The notes: generated by a model from the letters alone, not told the origin. A DNA stretch of 64,000 nt from Rhodospirillales bacterium (GCA_019634165.1 JAHQVT010000001.1:1-64000); one strand, 5' to 3'. Positions 52,820 to 62,907 are shown, counted from the first letter of the stretch. Numbers and translations: made by a program.

Positions 52820-53136
52820 TTTGTAACTCTCTTTTTTAAAATCGCTTTATTGTCCCGATAGTTTCCAAACACCCAAAAGCCGGACATAAGGAACGGGGAC
52901 GAAAACACCTGTTTCGACCCACTTTCTCGGAAGTGAGGCGCAATATAGAGATGATTGACCAAGAGTCAAACATTAATCGCCCACCGGACGGCGCATGCAA
53001 GCCCTGCATTTCTGCCGCTCTCATGCCCATTCTTGCCCCAGCAATCAAATGCCAACCGACATTTCAAATCTTCCGGCTTCAAAACCCGTATCGGCTGAAC
53101 AGATAACCTTTTGGAAGTTATCGGGTTTAAGTCCGA
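52820..53136. other. 317-bp gap between rpsD and trmJ
   Basis: It holds the promoter and leader of rpsD (minus strand, AT-rich part 52820-52980) and the trmJ terminator at its upper end. I see no gene in it. Confidence 0.6.
53082..53128 (-). terminator. Hairpin after trmJ, possible terminator
   Basis: AAACCCG (53082-53088) pairs with CGGGTTT (53122-53128), and GATAAC (53102-53107) with GTTATC (53117-53122). On the minus strand it ends in a short T-run (CGGGTTTT). The two stems share base 53122, so they compete or stack. Confidence 0.4.
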
Positions 53137-53919
53137 TCAATCCTTGGGTTTATACTTCCCCCCGCGCATGGCAACGATCATGCCGCGCAAGGTTTGTACT
53201 TCCTGATGGGTCAGGTTGGATCGGTTAAAGATATTGCGGATATTGCGTGCCATGTTCGGGCGTTTCGCCGCAACCCGGTAAAAACCGGACGCGTCAAGTT
53301 CGGCTTCAAGATGCTCGAACAGACGTTCCATATCTTCCTTGGTTGCCGGGAAAGTGTCGTTCATCAACATTTGATAATCGGGCACATCAACACCGGCCTG
53401 CCACCATTCATACCCGATCAGAAGAACCGCCTGTGCAAGATTAAGCGACGTAAAACCGGGATTAAGCGGCACGGTAACGACCGCATCGCCCATGGCAATA
53501 TGTTCGTTGCGAACGCCCGTGCGTTCCGGGCCAAACATCACACCAACTTTTTCACCCTTGGCAACGACACTGCGCATTTCAGGTGCCAGACCCTTAGGCG
53601 TAAAGACCGGCTTGATCGCATCGCGGGTGCGCGCGGTTGTGATGTAAAGACGGTTCAAATCCGCCACGGCATCTTCGTCGCGTTCAAACACCTTGGCATT
53701 ATCAATGACAATATCCGCACCGGCCGCATTTGCGGTTGCCCGTTCATTGGGCCACCCGTCGCGCGGACGGACAAGACGCAGATCAACCAACCCGCAATTA
53801 AGCATAGCCCGCGCAGCCTTACCGATATTATCGCCAAGCTGCGGTTCAATCAGAATGATCACTGGCGGATTGGCAATACCGCCCGTTTCGGGGCTTGCTG
53901 CGCCGATGGCATCGCTCAT
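53137..53919 (-). CDS. trmJ: tRNA (cytidine/uridine-2'-O-)-methyltransferase TrmJ
   Basis: This 260-residue SPOUT-class enzyme methylates position 32 of certain tRNAs. The trefoil-knot cofactor motifs are seen: IILIEPQLGDNIGKAARAML at the N-terminus, GVMFGPERTGVRNEHI in the middle, and VPLNPGFTSLNLAQAVLLIG at the knot. A C-terminal helical extension (about 180-260) is typical of TrmJ. Confidence 0.92.
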   Translation of the reverse strand: MSDAIGAASPETGGIANPPVIILIEPQLGDNIGKAARAMLNCGLVDLRLVRPRDGWPNERATANAAGADIVIDNAKVFERDEDAVADLNRLYITTARTRDAIKPVFTPKGLAPEMRSVVAKGEKVGVMFGPERTGVRNEHIAMGDAVVTVPLNPGFTSLNLAQAVLLIGYEWWQAGVDVPDYQMLMNDTFPATKEDMERLFEHLEAELDASGFYRVAAKRPNMARNIRNIFNRSNLTHQEVQTLRGMIVAMRGGKYKPKD

Positions 53920-54113
53920 CGCGTGGTTTCTCCGGTCGTCAAATAAGATGTGTTTACGGGCATGCCCGTCAATATTGGCGCTTACTTAGCAAAAGCCAAC
54001 CGTTCACGCCAGCTTCCTTGTCCCATAACCATCGTGCGACCAAGACCATCAATGCAAAACGACCAGACAGTCCCCCATCTGGTCGCTTGTATCTCATAGG
54101 CAATCCGTGCCGC

Positions 54114-55727
54114 TTATCCGTGCTGGCTGCCGACACCGGATTTGAACAGTTTATAGGTGATGGAATCGCGAAGCGCGTTATAGGACGCCTCGATAATGTT
54201 GGTTGAAACGCCAACTGTTGACCAGTTATTGCCTTCTTTATCGCGGCTTTCGATCATAACGCGGGTAACCGCACGTGTGCCATCACCACGGGTTATGATG
54301 CGGACCTTATAGTCAATCAGTTCGATCTGTTCGACCGCCTCTCGGTATTCCGGCACAGTAACCAAAACCTTGCGCAAGGCGGCATCAAGGGCGTTGACCG
54401 GACCGTTACCTTCGGCAACCGACATGAACTGATCATCACCGACAATAACCTTAACGGTGGCTTCCGACATGGTGATGACCTGTTCGTCCTGTTCATCCAC
54501 CCAGCGACGTTCATCAATCACGCGGAACGATGTGACGCGGAAATAGCGATCAAGTTCACCCAGTGCCTTGCGCGCCAAAAGCTCAAAACTGGCTTCGGCA
54601 CCATCATAGGCATAGCCATCAAACTCACGCTGTTTAACCGCATCAACCAATTTGCCAACCGCATCGGATTTCGGATCAACCTCAACCCCGATTTCGCGGA
54701 ACCGTGCAAGGATGTTAGACCGCCCTGCCTGATCAGACACAAGGATATGGCGCTGATTGCCAACCAGTTCCGGTTCAATATGCTCATAGCAGGCCGGGTT
54801 CTTTTCCACGGCTGACACATGCAGGCCGCCCTTATGGGCAAAGGCACTATCGCCAACATAGGCCGCCTGACGCAGTGGTTCGCGGTTCAGACGTTCGTCC
54901 AGAACATGCGAAATACGGCGCAGATGGGAAAGCTGTTCTTTCGAGATGCCAACGTCATATCCCATCTTGATCATCAAGGTCGGGATGATCGAAATCAGAT
55001 TGGCATTGCCACAACGCTCGCCCAGACCATTTAACGTACCCTGCACCTGACGCGCACCGGCACGGACGGCGGCAAGCGAATTGGCAACAGCATTTTCCGT
55101 ATCATTGTGACAATGGATGCCAACATGGGTTCCGGGGATCAGGCTGCAAACATCCGTGACGATGTCAAAAATCTCGTCGGGCAGCGTCCCGCCATTGGTG
55201 TCACACAAAACCACCCACCGCGCACCGGCATCATAGGCCGATTTGATCGCTGATAATGCATAGTCGCGGTTGGCTTTATAGCCATCAAAGAAATGTTCGG
55301 CATCAAACATCACTTCGGACACTTTGGTTTTAAGGTGTGCGATGGATTCCGAAATCATCGCAAGATTTTCGTCAAGCTCAATCCCAAGCGCCTCGGTAAC
55401 TTGAAAATCCCAACTTTTACCGACCATGCAAACAATCGGCGCATTCTGCGCAAGGCTGGCAAGCCCCGGATCGTTTGAGGCAGATCGCCCGGTACGGCGC
55501 GTCATGCCAAATGCAGTCAGTTTGGAATTTTTAAGCTTGGGCGGATTGGCAAAAAATGCGTCATCGGTTGGATTGGCCCCCGGCCAGCCGCCTTCAATAT
55601 AGTCAATCGACAATTCGTCCAGTGCCTTGGCAATCGCGGTCTTATCCGCAGCCGAAAAATCCACGCCTTGGGTCTGCTGCCCATCGCGTAAGGTACTGTC
55701 ATAGAGATAGACGCGCTTGTCTGACAT
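54114..55727 (-). CDS. cimA: (R)-citramalate synthase CimA
   Basis: This 537-residue enzyme condenses pyruvate with acetyl-CoA in the threonine-independent route to 2-oxobutyrate and isoleucine. The TIM-barrel starts with VYLYDSTLRDGQQTQGVDFS and contains WVVLCDTNGGTLPDEIFDI and HVGIHCHNDTENAVANSLAA (metal ligands in HCHND). The C-terminal regulatory LeuA dimer domain covers about 400-530. The citramalate synthase subfamily is favoured over isopropylmalate synthase by overall length and the GQQTQG start. Of two close ATG codons I chose 55727 (GGA six bases upstream); 55733 would add two residues. Confidence 0.9.
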   Translation of the reverse strand: MSDKRVYLYDSTLRDGQQTQGVDFSAADKTAIAKALDELSIDYIEGGWPGANPTDDAFFANPPKLKNSKLTAFGMTRRTGRSASNDPGLASLAQNAPIVCMVGKSWDFQVTEALGIELDENLAMISESIAHLKTKVSEVMFDAEHFFDGYKANRDYALSAIKSAYDAGARWVVLCDTNGGTLPDEIFDIVTDVCSLIPGTHVGIHCHNDTENAVANSLAAVRAGARQVQGTLNGLGERCGNANLISIIPTLMIKMGYDVGISKEQLSHLRRISHVLDERLNREPLRQAAYVGDSAFAHKGGLHVSAVEKNPACYEHIEPELVGNQRHILVSDQAGRSNILARFREIGVEVDPKSDAVGKLVDAVKQREFDGYAYDGAEASFELLARKALGELDRYFRVTSFRVIDERRWVDEQDEQVITMSEATVKVIVGDDQFMSVAEGNGPVNALDAALRKVLVTVPEYREAVEQIELIDYKVRIITRGDGTRAVTRVMIESRDKEGNNWSTVGVSTNIIEASYNALRDSITYKLFKSGVGSQHG

Positions 55728-56024
55728 TTTCATTCCAACTGATCGATCGTCTTTTGCAACCGGGACTATCTGGTCGCTGCGGGTTTGGCAAATTGCCGCA
55801 AAAGCGCCCATAGCGCAACAGCATTACGCAAATTGTGACAATCGCGACCAGTTCCACCCTATCCTCTACTTAGCCCACCTTTAGGGTAGCACACCTGTCC
55901 CCTTGAATGGTTGTAACCCCCACCTATCAGTGCTTAACTCTACTATACATTGTAAATTGCTTGGCTACTGTTCCACAAATTGAAGTCCCCAAAGTAGCCG
56001 GGCCGCCGTCTAAGGATACCCACG

Positions 56025-56285
56025 ATGGCACGAGAAGCCGCCACCAGCATTGATATGATGATGCTCGCAGGATTGACTTGGGCACGTACTGGCAAAAACT
56101 GCTGGGCCGCATCGGACAGGTTTGCCCACTACACAATCTTCCGGGATATTGACGAACGTTGGTATGGTGAATGGGAACGTGATGGCAAACGGATACGTGC
56201 CGACTGGTCTTGCCCGATCCTTGAAACTTTTGCCGAATACATGGTTGACCATGCGCGACGTCAACCGTCAGACGATACAAACTAG
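56025..56285 (+). CDS. Small hypothetical protein
   Basis: This 86-residue protein contains WARTGKNCWAASDRFAHYTI, DERWYGEWERDGKRI and FAEYMVDHARR. It is rich in Trp, Arg and Asp. There is no signal or membrane segment, and I recognise no family. The upstream 297 bases hold only presumed promoters. Its small size and unremarkable codon use make it likely but not certain to be real. Confidence 0.5.
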   Translation: MAREAATSIDMMMLAGLTWARTGKNCWAASDRFAHYTIFRDIDERWYGEWERDGKRIRADWSCPILETFAEYMVDHARRQPSDDTN

Positions 56286-56430
56286 GATATTCTAATCCTT
56301 TGCGCTTTCCCATTGCAGGCAAATAACAGGCTGCGCCTTTCTGACATTCCAAAGCGATCTGTTCTTGCGTTTAGCGCCATACCTATTATGTGATGGGGCA
56401 ACACAAAGTCACATAACGCAAGGCAATCTA

Positions 56431-57126
56431 ATGACCAACGCCATTCCCCTGCAGATCGACATTGTCTCAGACGTGGTCTGCCCATGGTGCATCATCGGTT
56501 ACAAAAATCTTGAAGATGCCATCAGCCGCCTTGATGGCGAAATTGACGTAAAACTGCGTTGGCACCCGTTCGAATTGAACCGCGACATGCCACCAGAAGG
56601 TCAAGACCTCGGCGAACATATCAAAGAAAAATACGGCCTTTCCCCAGATCAAAGTGCCGATAACCGTGCGCGCATCACCATGATGGGCGAAAATGTCGGC
56701 TTTCCAATCCATTTCAGCTCGGACAGCCGCATTTACAACACCTTTGACGCCCATCGCCTGATTTATTGGGCGGGCAAAGAAGGTGAATATGGTCAACAAA
56801 CGGCACTGAACCTTAATCTGTTTACCGCCTATTTCCAGGATGCCGAAAATCCCGGCGATCACGGTGTTCTTAAACGTGCCGTCGAAGAAGTTGGTCTTTC
56901 GCCAGAACGGGCCGCCGAAATCCTTGGCAGCGATGAATACGCCAAGGAAGTCCGCGCCGAACAAGATGAATTCAGCGAAGCAGGTATCAGCTCGGTGCCG
57001 ACCTATGTTGTGAATGGCAAGTTTGCAATTTCTGGTGGTCATCCCCCAGAAGTGTTTGAACAGGCTTTGTCCGAAATCGCCCGTCAGGGTGATGAAATTC
57101 TGGCAGAAGCCGAAAACGACGCCTGA
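56431..57126 (+). CDS. FrnE-like DsbA-family oxidoreductase
   Basis: This 231-residue thioredoxin-fold protein with a helical insertion resembles FrnE/2-hydroxychromene isomerase-like DsbA proteins. The active-site motif is C17-P-W-C20 in VSDVVCPWCIIG, with SSVPTYVVNGKFAISGG as the cis-Pro loop. No signal peptide is present, so it is cytoplasmic. ATG 56431 is chosen (AAGG seven bases upstream); a start 22 codons earlier lacks family similarity. Confidence 0.9.
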   Translation: MTNAIPLQIDIVSDVVCPWCIIGYKNLEDAISRLDGEIDVKLRWHPFELNRDMPPEGQDLGEHIKEKYGLSPDQSADNRARITMMGENVGFPIHFSSDSRIYNTFDAHRLIYWAGKEGEYGQQTALNLNLFTAYFQDAENPGDHGVLKRAVEEVGLSPERAAEILGSDEYAKEVRAEQDEFSEAGISSVPTYVVNGKFAISGGHPPEVFEQALSEIARQGDEILAEAENDA

Positions 57127-57150
57127 TCGTCAAAGACACATCCAATGCTT

Positions 57151-57181
57151 AAAGCCCCGTTCCGTTTGATCGGGGCTTTTT
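57151..57181 (+). terminator. Rho-independent terminator after frnE-like gene
   Basis: AAAGCCCCG (57151-57159) pairs with CGGGGCTTT (57171-57179), followed by TT. Confidence 0.88.
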
Positions 57182-57244
57182 CGTATCTCTCGACAGGCTA
57201 TTCCTGCTGATTTAGGCTCATTTTGCCACCACAGGAGACGCCCC

Positions 57245-57901
57245 ATGATCCCCTTTACCGAGTTCATAGAATACCTACCCGGAATTTTACTGTCCTATGC
57301 CGCCCTGCTTGTCGGATTAATAAGCCCCGGCCCTGCTCTTTTGGGGTTGATGGGGGTATCGCTTGATCGCGGACGCCATGCCGGACAACGTTTTGCTCTT
57401 GGCATTGGCACCGGTTCTTTTTCCATTGGCCTTTTAACCCTGACCGGACTGTCGGCGGTTCTTGCCACCTATGCCGATGCCATGACGGCCATTCGGATTT
57501 TTGGCGGGTTATATTTACTCTGGATGGCTTATCGGGCGTTTCGCACTGCCTTTCGCAAAGAACCGGCAGCAAACAGCAACAACATGGCCGAAGACGCCGT
57601 GCAAATTACCGGACGGGGCTATTATCTGCGTGGTTTGGCACTTCATCTGACCAACCCAAAAGCCATCCTGACCTGGATTGCGATTATTTCGATCGGGTTT
57701 AGTGACGGCGCACCGCTTTGGGTGGGGGGCGCTATTGTCATTGGCTGCGGGATGATTTCAACATCGGTACATCTGCTCTATGCCACGGCCTTTTCCACGG
57801 CACCGGCAATTTCGATTTATCGCCGGGCAGCAGGCTGGATCAATGGTGTCCTTGGTGTATTTTTCGCCGTCGTCGGGATCAGGCTATTGGTCAATCGATA
57901 A
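57245..57901 (+). CDS. LysE/RhtB-family exporter
   Basis: This 218-residue inner-membrane protein has about six hydrophobic segments and the family start LISPGPALLGLMGVSLDRG with GTGSFSIGLLTLTGLSAVLA. LysE/RhtB proteins export amino acids such as threonine, homoserine or leucine; the substrate is not predictable. AGGAGA lies six bases before the ATG. It faces the MFS gene on the other strand. Confidence 0.88.
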   Translation: MIPFTEFIEYLPGILLSYAALLVGLISPGPALLGLMGVSLDRGRHAGQRFALGIGTGSFSIGLLTLTGLSAVLATYADAMTAIRIFGGLYLLWMAYRAFRTAFRKEPAANSNNMAEDAVQITGRGYYLRGLALHLTNPKAILTWIAIISIGFSDGAPLWVGGAIVIGCGMISTSVHLLYATAFSTAPAISIYRRAAGWINGVLGVFFAVVGIRLLVNR

Positions 57902-57924
57902 CGCAGCATAACGCAGCATAACGC
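57901..57924. repeat. 10-bp tandem repeat between convergent genes
   Basis: ACGCAGCATA occurs twice in tandem, then ACGC, directly at and after the LysE stop codon. It is probably a small slippage expansion. Confidence 0.6.
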
Positions 57925-57940
57925 GCGGACATCGCTTTAA

Positions 57941-59260
57941 TCAGGACTTCGCCAAGTCCTGGTCAATTGGCACTGCCTCGGCTTTAGCTTCGGCTTCGGC
58001 TTCGGCTTCTGCTTGGGCCTCTGCTTCGGCCTGTTCCGCCGCCCAGACACCAGCCGTTTCAACTGCCATCGGCGATGCCGTTGGCAACATACCGACATAA
58101 CTTTCGGTCTCGTCGACCGGAAGGGCAGCACGCTTTGTCATTCGATAAAGCGCATAAACCGCAATGGCAACGAAGGTCCCACCGATCACCAACCAAAAGG
58201 CAAAGGGACCAAATTGTTGCATTGCCCAACCTGCAAGCAACGGTCCCATAATCGCACCAATGCCAAAGGTCAGGACAAGGCCACCGGACGCAGCGGGCAT
58301 ATCTTCAAGCGACAGAAAATCGTTGGTATAAGCCAAAAACAATGCATAAAGCGGTGCGGTCACCCCGCCTGCCAAAAAGGCTGCTGCCATCAAATGCCAA
58401 AACCGATCCCCGGAAAACCAACCAAGCCCGCAAGAAGCCGCACCAATCATAGCAGCGCAGAAGATAATCTTGCGTCGATCAATCCGGTCCGATAACCAGC
58501 CAATCGGATATTGAAAGACCAACGCCCCCGCAAACAGCATTGCAACAAACATCGCGATCTGGTGCGCGCTAAGCTCAATCTGTGTTCCAAAAACGGCAGC
58601 CATACCGGTTTGTGTCGCATAAACACACCCCAATAGGAAAATCCCAACAGTACTCAGCGGCGCATCGGAAAAAAGTTGCCGCAATGGCATCGGGCGGGCG
58701 GCTTCTGTCACGGGAACGGCTGTCACCGAAAGCAAGATCGGCGCAAAAGAAACCGAAACAAGAATGGACGCCCCAATAAACAGCGCAGAAGTCGCAGCAT
58801 CGCCCAACGTCAATAGTCCCTGCGCCCCAATCAGCCCCAATGTCTGGGCGATCATATAGGCCGATAATACCTTGCCACGGGTCGCGTTGGTCGATGCATC
58901 GTTAAGCCAACTTTCGGCCGTGACATAAATGCCCGACATGCAGAACCCCAACAAGACACGCAAAATCGTCCAGACCCAAGGTTCGGTCAGCAATGGCAAG
59001 GCAATCAACCCTGCTGACATGAAACTGCCCAATGCGGCAAAAACCCGCACATGGCCAACACGCCGGATCATCACCGGTGTAAGACGCGCGCCAGACAAGA
59101 ACCCAATGAAATAACCCGACGTTACAATCGCCAATTCAGCCGGTGAAAACCCCTCAATCCCGCCGCGCAGACCGATCAAGGTAAAATGCATGCCATTGCC
59201 CAGCATAATCAGGACAACGCCGAGTAAAAGAGCCCAGACACTGGACAAGACCTTGATCAT
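57941..59260 (-). CDS. MFS transporter
   Basis: This 439-residue major facilitator protein has twelve hydrophobic segments, starting MIKVLSSVWALLLGVVLIML. It has the loop 2-3 segment GARLTPVMIRRVGHVRVFAA, the second-half loop WLSDRIDRRKIIFCAAMIG, and a YcaD-like layout. The last 35 residues are an Ala-Glu repeat tail (EAQAEAEAEAEAKAEA). ATG 59260 is chosen since AGGG lies six bases before it; an in-frame upstream start adds 13 residues. The transported compound is unknown. Confidence 0.88.
   Translation of the reverse strand: MIKVLSSVWALLLGVVLIMLGNGMHFTLIGLRGGIEGFSPAELAIVTSGYFIGFLSGARLTPVMIRRVGHVRVFAALGSFMSAGLIALPLLTEPWVWTILRVLLGFCMSGIYVTAESWLNDASTNATRGKVLSAYMIAQTLGLIGAQGLLTLGDAATSALFIGASILVSVSFAPILLSVTAVPVTEAARPMPLRQLFSDAPLSTVGIFLLGCVYATQTGMAAVFGTQIELSAHQIAMFVAMLFAGALVFQYPIGWLSDRIDRRKIIFCAAMIGAASCGLGWFSGDRFWHLMAAAFLAGGVTAPLYALFLAYTNDFLSLEDMPAASGGLVLTFGIGAIMGPLLAGWAMQQFGPFAFWLVIGGTFVAIAVYALYRMTKRAALPVDETESYVGMLPTASPMAVETAGVWAAEQAEAEAQAEAEAEAEAKAEAVPIDQDLAKS
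57979..58031 (-). repeat. Hexanucleotide repeats coding Ala-Glu tail
   Basis: GAAGCC-type units (seen as GGCTTC on plus) repeat through this stretch and code the EAEA tail of the MFS protein. Copy number may vary by slippage in multiples of six, which keeps the frame. Confidence 0.75.
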
Positions 59261-59544
59261 CGACCGCCCTTTCACGCCAGACAACATAACGACACGCATT
59301 CATTTACCGCACAATGATCAGCCTTGATCAAAACTTGGCAAGCAGGATGAATACCCGGGCAGATAAGCTGTACCGGTAGTTTCACGAAACCATTGATTTA
59401 GATGGGTTTCCAGTACTTTTTAGGCAAAACCACAAATTCTGCTCTGCCTCCGTTTGCCGGGCAAGGATAGGCGGGGAATTTTGGTTAGAATTTCAGGGGT
59501 AAATTTGCGCACATATTCCCCATCGACGATACTGGCAGCACACT

Positions 59545-60252
59545 TTAATCGGCCAGTTCAGCTTCGGTGATCCGGCGGGTGGTCACACCGTTCTTAAGAT
59601 CAAGCCAACCACAAAACACCGTCAACCAAACCGCGATCAGCGGCACCAATGCGATCTGTTGATCCATAACCCACAATGTTACACTGCTTAGCACGCACCA
59701 GATCAAAGGCACGGGCAATAACAACCAACGCCACGTCCCACGGGCGATCAAAACAAAGCCAAGTGTGCCAAGGGCTGTGGGGTCTGGCGCACTGCCAAAC
59801 AGTTCAGCTTGGATCAAATCACGGCCTTCAATCAATCCGGCGAACGGATAGATCAAAAAGGCACAGGCCACCAACCCCACACCGAAATAAGATGAAAGAT
59901 CACCCCGCCAACCAAACCGAAGGGGTAAGGGCCGCAAAGCAAACATCATAAGCAAGGCAGTTTCGGCGACAAACCCCGGCAAGAAATACGGCACCGCCCA
60001 ATTGATCGGCATGTAATATTGCCACAAAAAGCCGTAACTTACCCACCCCCAGATCAATGATAACAACACTAAAATCACCCGATTACCGCGATGGCCATGG
60101 CGCATAGCCAAACCAAATGCAATCAGTCCGGCGATAAATGCACTGGCAACGACCAACCACCAAACAGTGTTGATCGTTTCAAACAGCCGGTAATAAACCC
60201 GTGGCGAGAACAGCAGTAAATCTGCCAGCCCGTAACTCCACCATTCACTCAT
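59545..60252 (-). CDS. DUF6064-family membrane protein
   Basis: This 235-residue integral membrane protein has about six hydrophobic segments. The start MSEWWSYGLADLLLFSPRVY followed by YRLFETIN is typical of DUF6064. ATG 60252 is chosen on this pattern and GGGA eight bases upstream; an earlier in-frame ATG at 60300 would overlap the aldo/keto reductase gene. The function is unknown. It lies 31 bases after the aldo/keto reductase gene on the same strand, so the two may be co-transcribed. Confidence 0.82.
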   Translation of the reverse strand: MSEWWSYGLADLLLFSPRVYYRLFETINTVWWLVVASAFIAGLIAFGLAMRHGHRGNRVILVLLSLIWGWVSYGFLWQYYMPINWAVPYFLPGFVAETALLMMFALRPLPLRFGWRGDLSSYFGVGLVACAFLIYPFAGLIEGRDLIQAELFGSAPDPTALGTLGFVLIARGTWRWLLLPVPLIWCVLSSVTLWVMDQQIALVPLIAVWLTVFCGWLDLKNGVTTRRITEAELAD

Positions 60253-60283
60253 GCCTGCTTTCCCATATTCACCGCCAAAGGCC

Positions 60284-61234
60284 TTAAACCAGAACGCCAA
60301 TCACAGCGGCAATCTGTTCACGCATTTTCTCATCGGGCAACACCCCGGTTGCCGCCCGCATGTTTTCTGCCGCATGGCCCGGATTGGTCGTTGCCGGGAT
60401 CGGACATGTCACCGAAGGATGGGCAATCAGATATTTCAAAATCAACTGCGCCCAGCTTTCCACTTTCAACTCAGCGGCAAATTCCGGTAAGGGCTCGCCT
60501 TCCAACCGCTGCACCAGACTGCCACCGCGAAATGGGCGATTCACAATAACCGCTATTCCGCGATCATATGCCAATGGTAACAAATATTCTTCGACCTTGC
60601 GGTCAATCGGATTGTAGGTCACCTGAACGAAATCAAGCCGTTCGTTTTTCATCACAGCAATAAGGTCTTCGGTCCGTCGCCCGTGCGAAGTCGTCACCCC
60701 GACATAGCGCACCAAACCTTTGTCTTTTAACCGGTATAAAAGCTGCAGATTGTCCGTGATCCCCACAAGATTATGGACCTGCAACAAATCAAACTTTTGC
60801 GTATTCCACCGCGCGAGTGTCTGATCAAGCTGTGCCATTCCATCACCCGATGTCCAAACCTTATCGGTTGAAAACACCTGATCGTGGGCACCAAGCTTAT
60901 CAAGGCAATATCCAATTACCTCTTGGGCAGAACCATACATCGGAGAGCTGTCAATCATCCGCCCGCCAGCGGCAAAAAATGCCGAAATCACATCCGCACA
61001 CTGATCACGCAACGCCATGTCATTGCCAACATTAAACGTGATCCAGCTCCCTAACCCGACAGCCGGAATTTCTTCACCGGTCGATGGGATCGCTTTACGC
61101 AGGATATCAGGTAGATCGCCAGCACGAAGCCCTTGCGCCAACGCTGTTTTATTCAATCCCAAACTTGCCACCGCGCCAAACGCTCCGAACGCAGTCGTGG
61201 CCTGCAGAAATCTTCGTCGGTCAATATCAGACAT
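60284..61234 (-). CDS. Tat-exported aldo/keto reductase
   Basis: This is a 316-residue TIM-barrel oxidoreductase of the aldo/keto reductase superfamily. The catalytic tetrad is intact: Asp95 and Tyr100 (MIDSSPMYGSA), Lys125 (FSTDKVW) and His154 (LLQVHNLVG). The N-terminus is a twin-arginine signal (SDIDRRRFLQATTAFGAFG, ending ALAQ), so the enzyme is predicted to be exported folded, perhaps with its cofactor. ATG 61234 has AAGGTG nine bases upstream; a start 16 codons earlier would precede the Tat motif. The substrate is unknown. Confidence 0.9.
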   Translation of the reverse strand: MSDIDRRRFLQATTAFGAFGAVASLGLNKTALAQGLRAGDLPDILRKAIPSTGEEIPAVGLGSWITFNVGNDMALRDQCADVISAFFAAGGRMIDSSPMYGSAQEVIGYCLDKLGAHDQVFSTDKVWTSGDGMAQLDQTLARWNTQKFDLLQVHNLVGITDNLQLLYRLKDKGLVRYVGVTTSHGRRTEDLIAVMKNERLDFVQVTYNPIDRKVEEYLLPLAYDRGIAVIVNRPFRGGSLVQRLEGEPLPEFAAELKVESWAQLILKYLIAHPSVTCPIPATTNPGHAAENMRAATGVLPDEKMREQIAAVIGVLV

Positions 61235-61400
61235 GGTCGAGAGCACCTTAGTTGTTGCATCTTGCCAATGTTCATTGATCATCTATCAAGAATTGGGCGA
61301 AAATCTGCCCATGCACAACCTTTGATTATTAGTCCTGTAAAAACACCAGCCCAATCTCCTTCTTACCCGTACCCGGACTGATCGGTTGATCTGCAATTTC

Positions 61401-61434
61401 AAACAAAAAGGCCGCAGCATGATGCTGCGGCCTT
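61401..61434 (-). terminator. Rho-independent terminator after cysS
   Basis: AAGGCCGCAGCAT (61408-61420) and ATGCTGCGGCCTT (61422-61434) form a long stem. On the minus strand it is followed by TTTTTGTTT. Confidence 0.9.
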
Positions 61435-61462
61435 ATATGTTTTCGGTTGGAACAGCTTGGCG

Positions 61463-62839
61463 TTAAACGCGCTTCCAGCTTGTCCCTTCCTTGAAGTCTT
61501 CAAGCAGGATACCACGCGCCAGCAGATCATTACGGATCTGATCGGCGGTTGCGAAATCCTTGTTCATTTTGGCATCCGCACGCTGCTTGATCAAATCATC
61601 GATCTCGGCGGCTTCGTCTTCATCCGCACTGCCGGTAAACCATGCTTCCGGGTCTGCTTCAAGAATGCCAAGCAGTTTGGCCGCAGCGATGATTTCACCC
61701 TTGGCTTCGGCACGTTCAAACTTCTTTTCCGCCTTGTTCAAACGGGTCACCAGATTATGGAATTCCGCAATAGCCAAGGGCGTATTGAGGTCATCACACA
61801 ATGCTTCAAGAACCGCGCGCGGTACCGGCATGTTTTCCGGCGTTACATCGGCACTTTGACGAAGGGCGGTATAGAAACGATCAAGGGATTCTTTCGCCTG
61901 ACGCAGGTTATCTTCCGTCCAGTTGATCGGCTGATGATAATGCGTCCCCAACATCGCAAGGCGGATCGCCTCACCCGGCCATTTTTCCAGCAACTCATGC
62001 ACCGTGACGAAATTGCCCAAGGATTTGGACATTTTCTCGCCTTCGACCATCAAATGGCCGTTATGCATCCAGTATTTGGCATAGCTTGAACCTTGATTGG
62101 CACAGCAGCTTTGCGCAAGTTCGTTCTCATGGTGTGGGAACACCAAATCAGAACCGCCACCATGGATGTCAAAATTCTCGCCAAGATAGCGCGTCGACAT
62201 CGCCGAGCATTCAATATGCCAGCCCGGACGACCACGGCCCCAAGGGCTATCCCAACCGGGCATGTCATCTTCGGATGGTTTCCAAAGAACAAAATCCGCC
62301 GGGTCCTTTTTATAGGGGGCAACCTCAACCCGCGCACCGGCAATCATTTCCTTGCGGTCGCGACGTGACAGTTTGCCATATTCATCGAACTTCTCGACGG
62401 CAAACAAAACGTGGCCTTCGGCGGCATAGGCAAAACCCTGTGCAATCAGGCTTTCGCACATAGCGATCATCTCAGGGATATGTTCGGTCGCACGCGGTTC
62501 AATATCGGGCTTGGCAGCATTAAGCGCGCCCATGTCTTCAAGATAAGCCTGATGGGTCCGTTTGGTGATTTCGGAAATCGGCTCGCCGCTTTCCTTGGCA
62601 CGCGCATTAATCTTGTCATCTACATCGGTGACGTTACGTACATAGGTCACTTTCGGGTAGATGTGGCGCAGAACGCGGACCAATGTATCAAACACGACAA
62701 CTGGGCGTGCATTGCCAACATGGGCATAGTCATAAACCGTCGGTCCGCAGACATACAGGCGGACGTGATTAGGGTCGATCGGCTCAAACACCTGCTTTTC
62801 GCGGGTGAGCGTGTCAAAGATACGAAGGGTCTTGTTCAT
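61463..62839 (-). CDS. cysS: Cysteinyl-tRNA synthetase
   Basis: This 458-residue class I synthetase shows [20 protein letters not shown] (zinc Cys31 and the HIGH-type motif HVGN), HIECSAMS and HHENELAQS (zinc ligands), and [13 protein letters not shown] (KMSKS). The C-terminal anticodon domain ends TSWKRV. The length is normal. It lies next to gltX on the same strand with a 68-base gap, a common pairing. Confidence 0.97.
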   Translation of the reverse strand: MNKTLRIFDTLTREKQVFEPIDPNHVRLYVCGPTVYDYAHVGNARPVVVFDTLVRVLRHIYPKVTYVRNVTDVDDKINARAKESGEPISEITKRTHQAYLEDMGALNAAKPDIEPRATEHIPEMIAMCESLIAQGFAYAAEGHVLFAVEKFDEYGKLSRRDRKEMIAGARVEVAPYKKDPADFVLWKPSEDDMPGWDSPWGRGRPGWHIECSAMSTRYLGENFDIHGGGSDLVFPHHENELAQSCCANQGSSYAKYWMHNGHLMVEGEKMSKSLGNFVTVHELLEKWPGEAIRLAMLGTHYHQPINWTEDNLRQAKESLDRFYTALRQSADVTPENMPVPRAVLEALCDDLNTPLAIAEFHNLVTRLNKAEKKFERAEAKGEIIAAAKLLGILEADPEAWFTGSADEDEAAEIDDLIKQRADAKMNKDFATADQIRNDLLARGILLEDFKEGTSWKRV

Positions 62840-62907
62840 GATAACTGTCCGTTTGGCTGTGATATTGGGTCAAATGCAGGCATTTTCGGTGATCAAGGCA
62901 TCCCGGC

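Noticed and set aside
53194-53946. 250-residue plus-strand frame
   Set aside because: Antisense to trmJ, whose SPOUT motifs are clear.
61457-62089. 210-residue plus-strand frame
   Set aside because: Antisense to cysS, which has all synthetase motifs.
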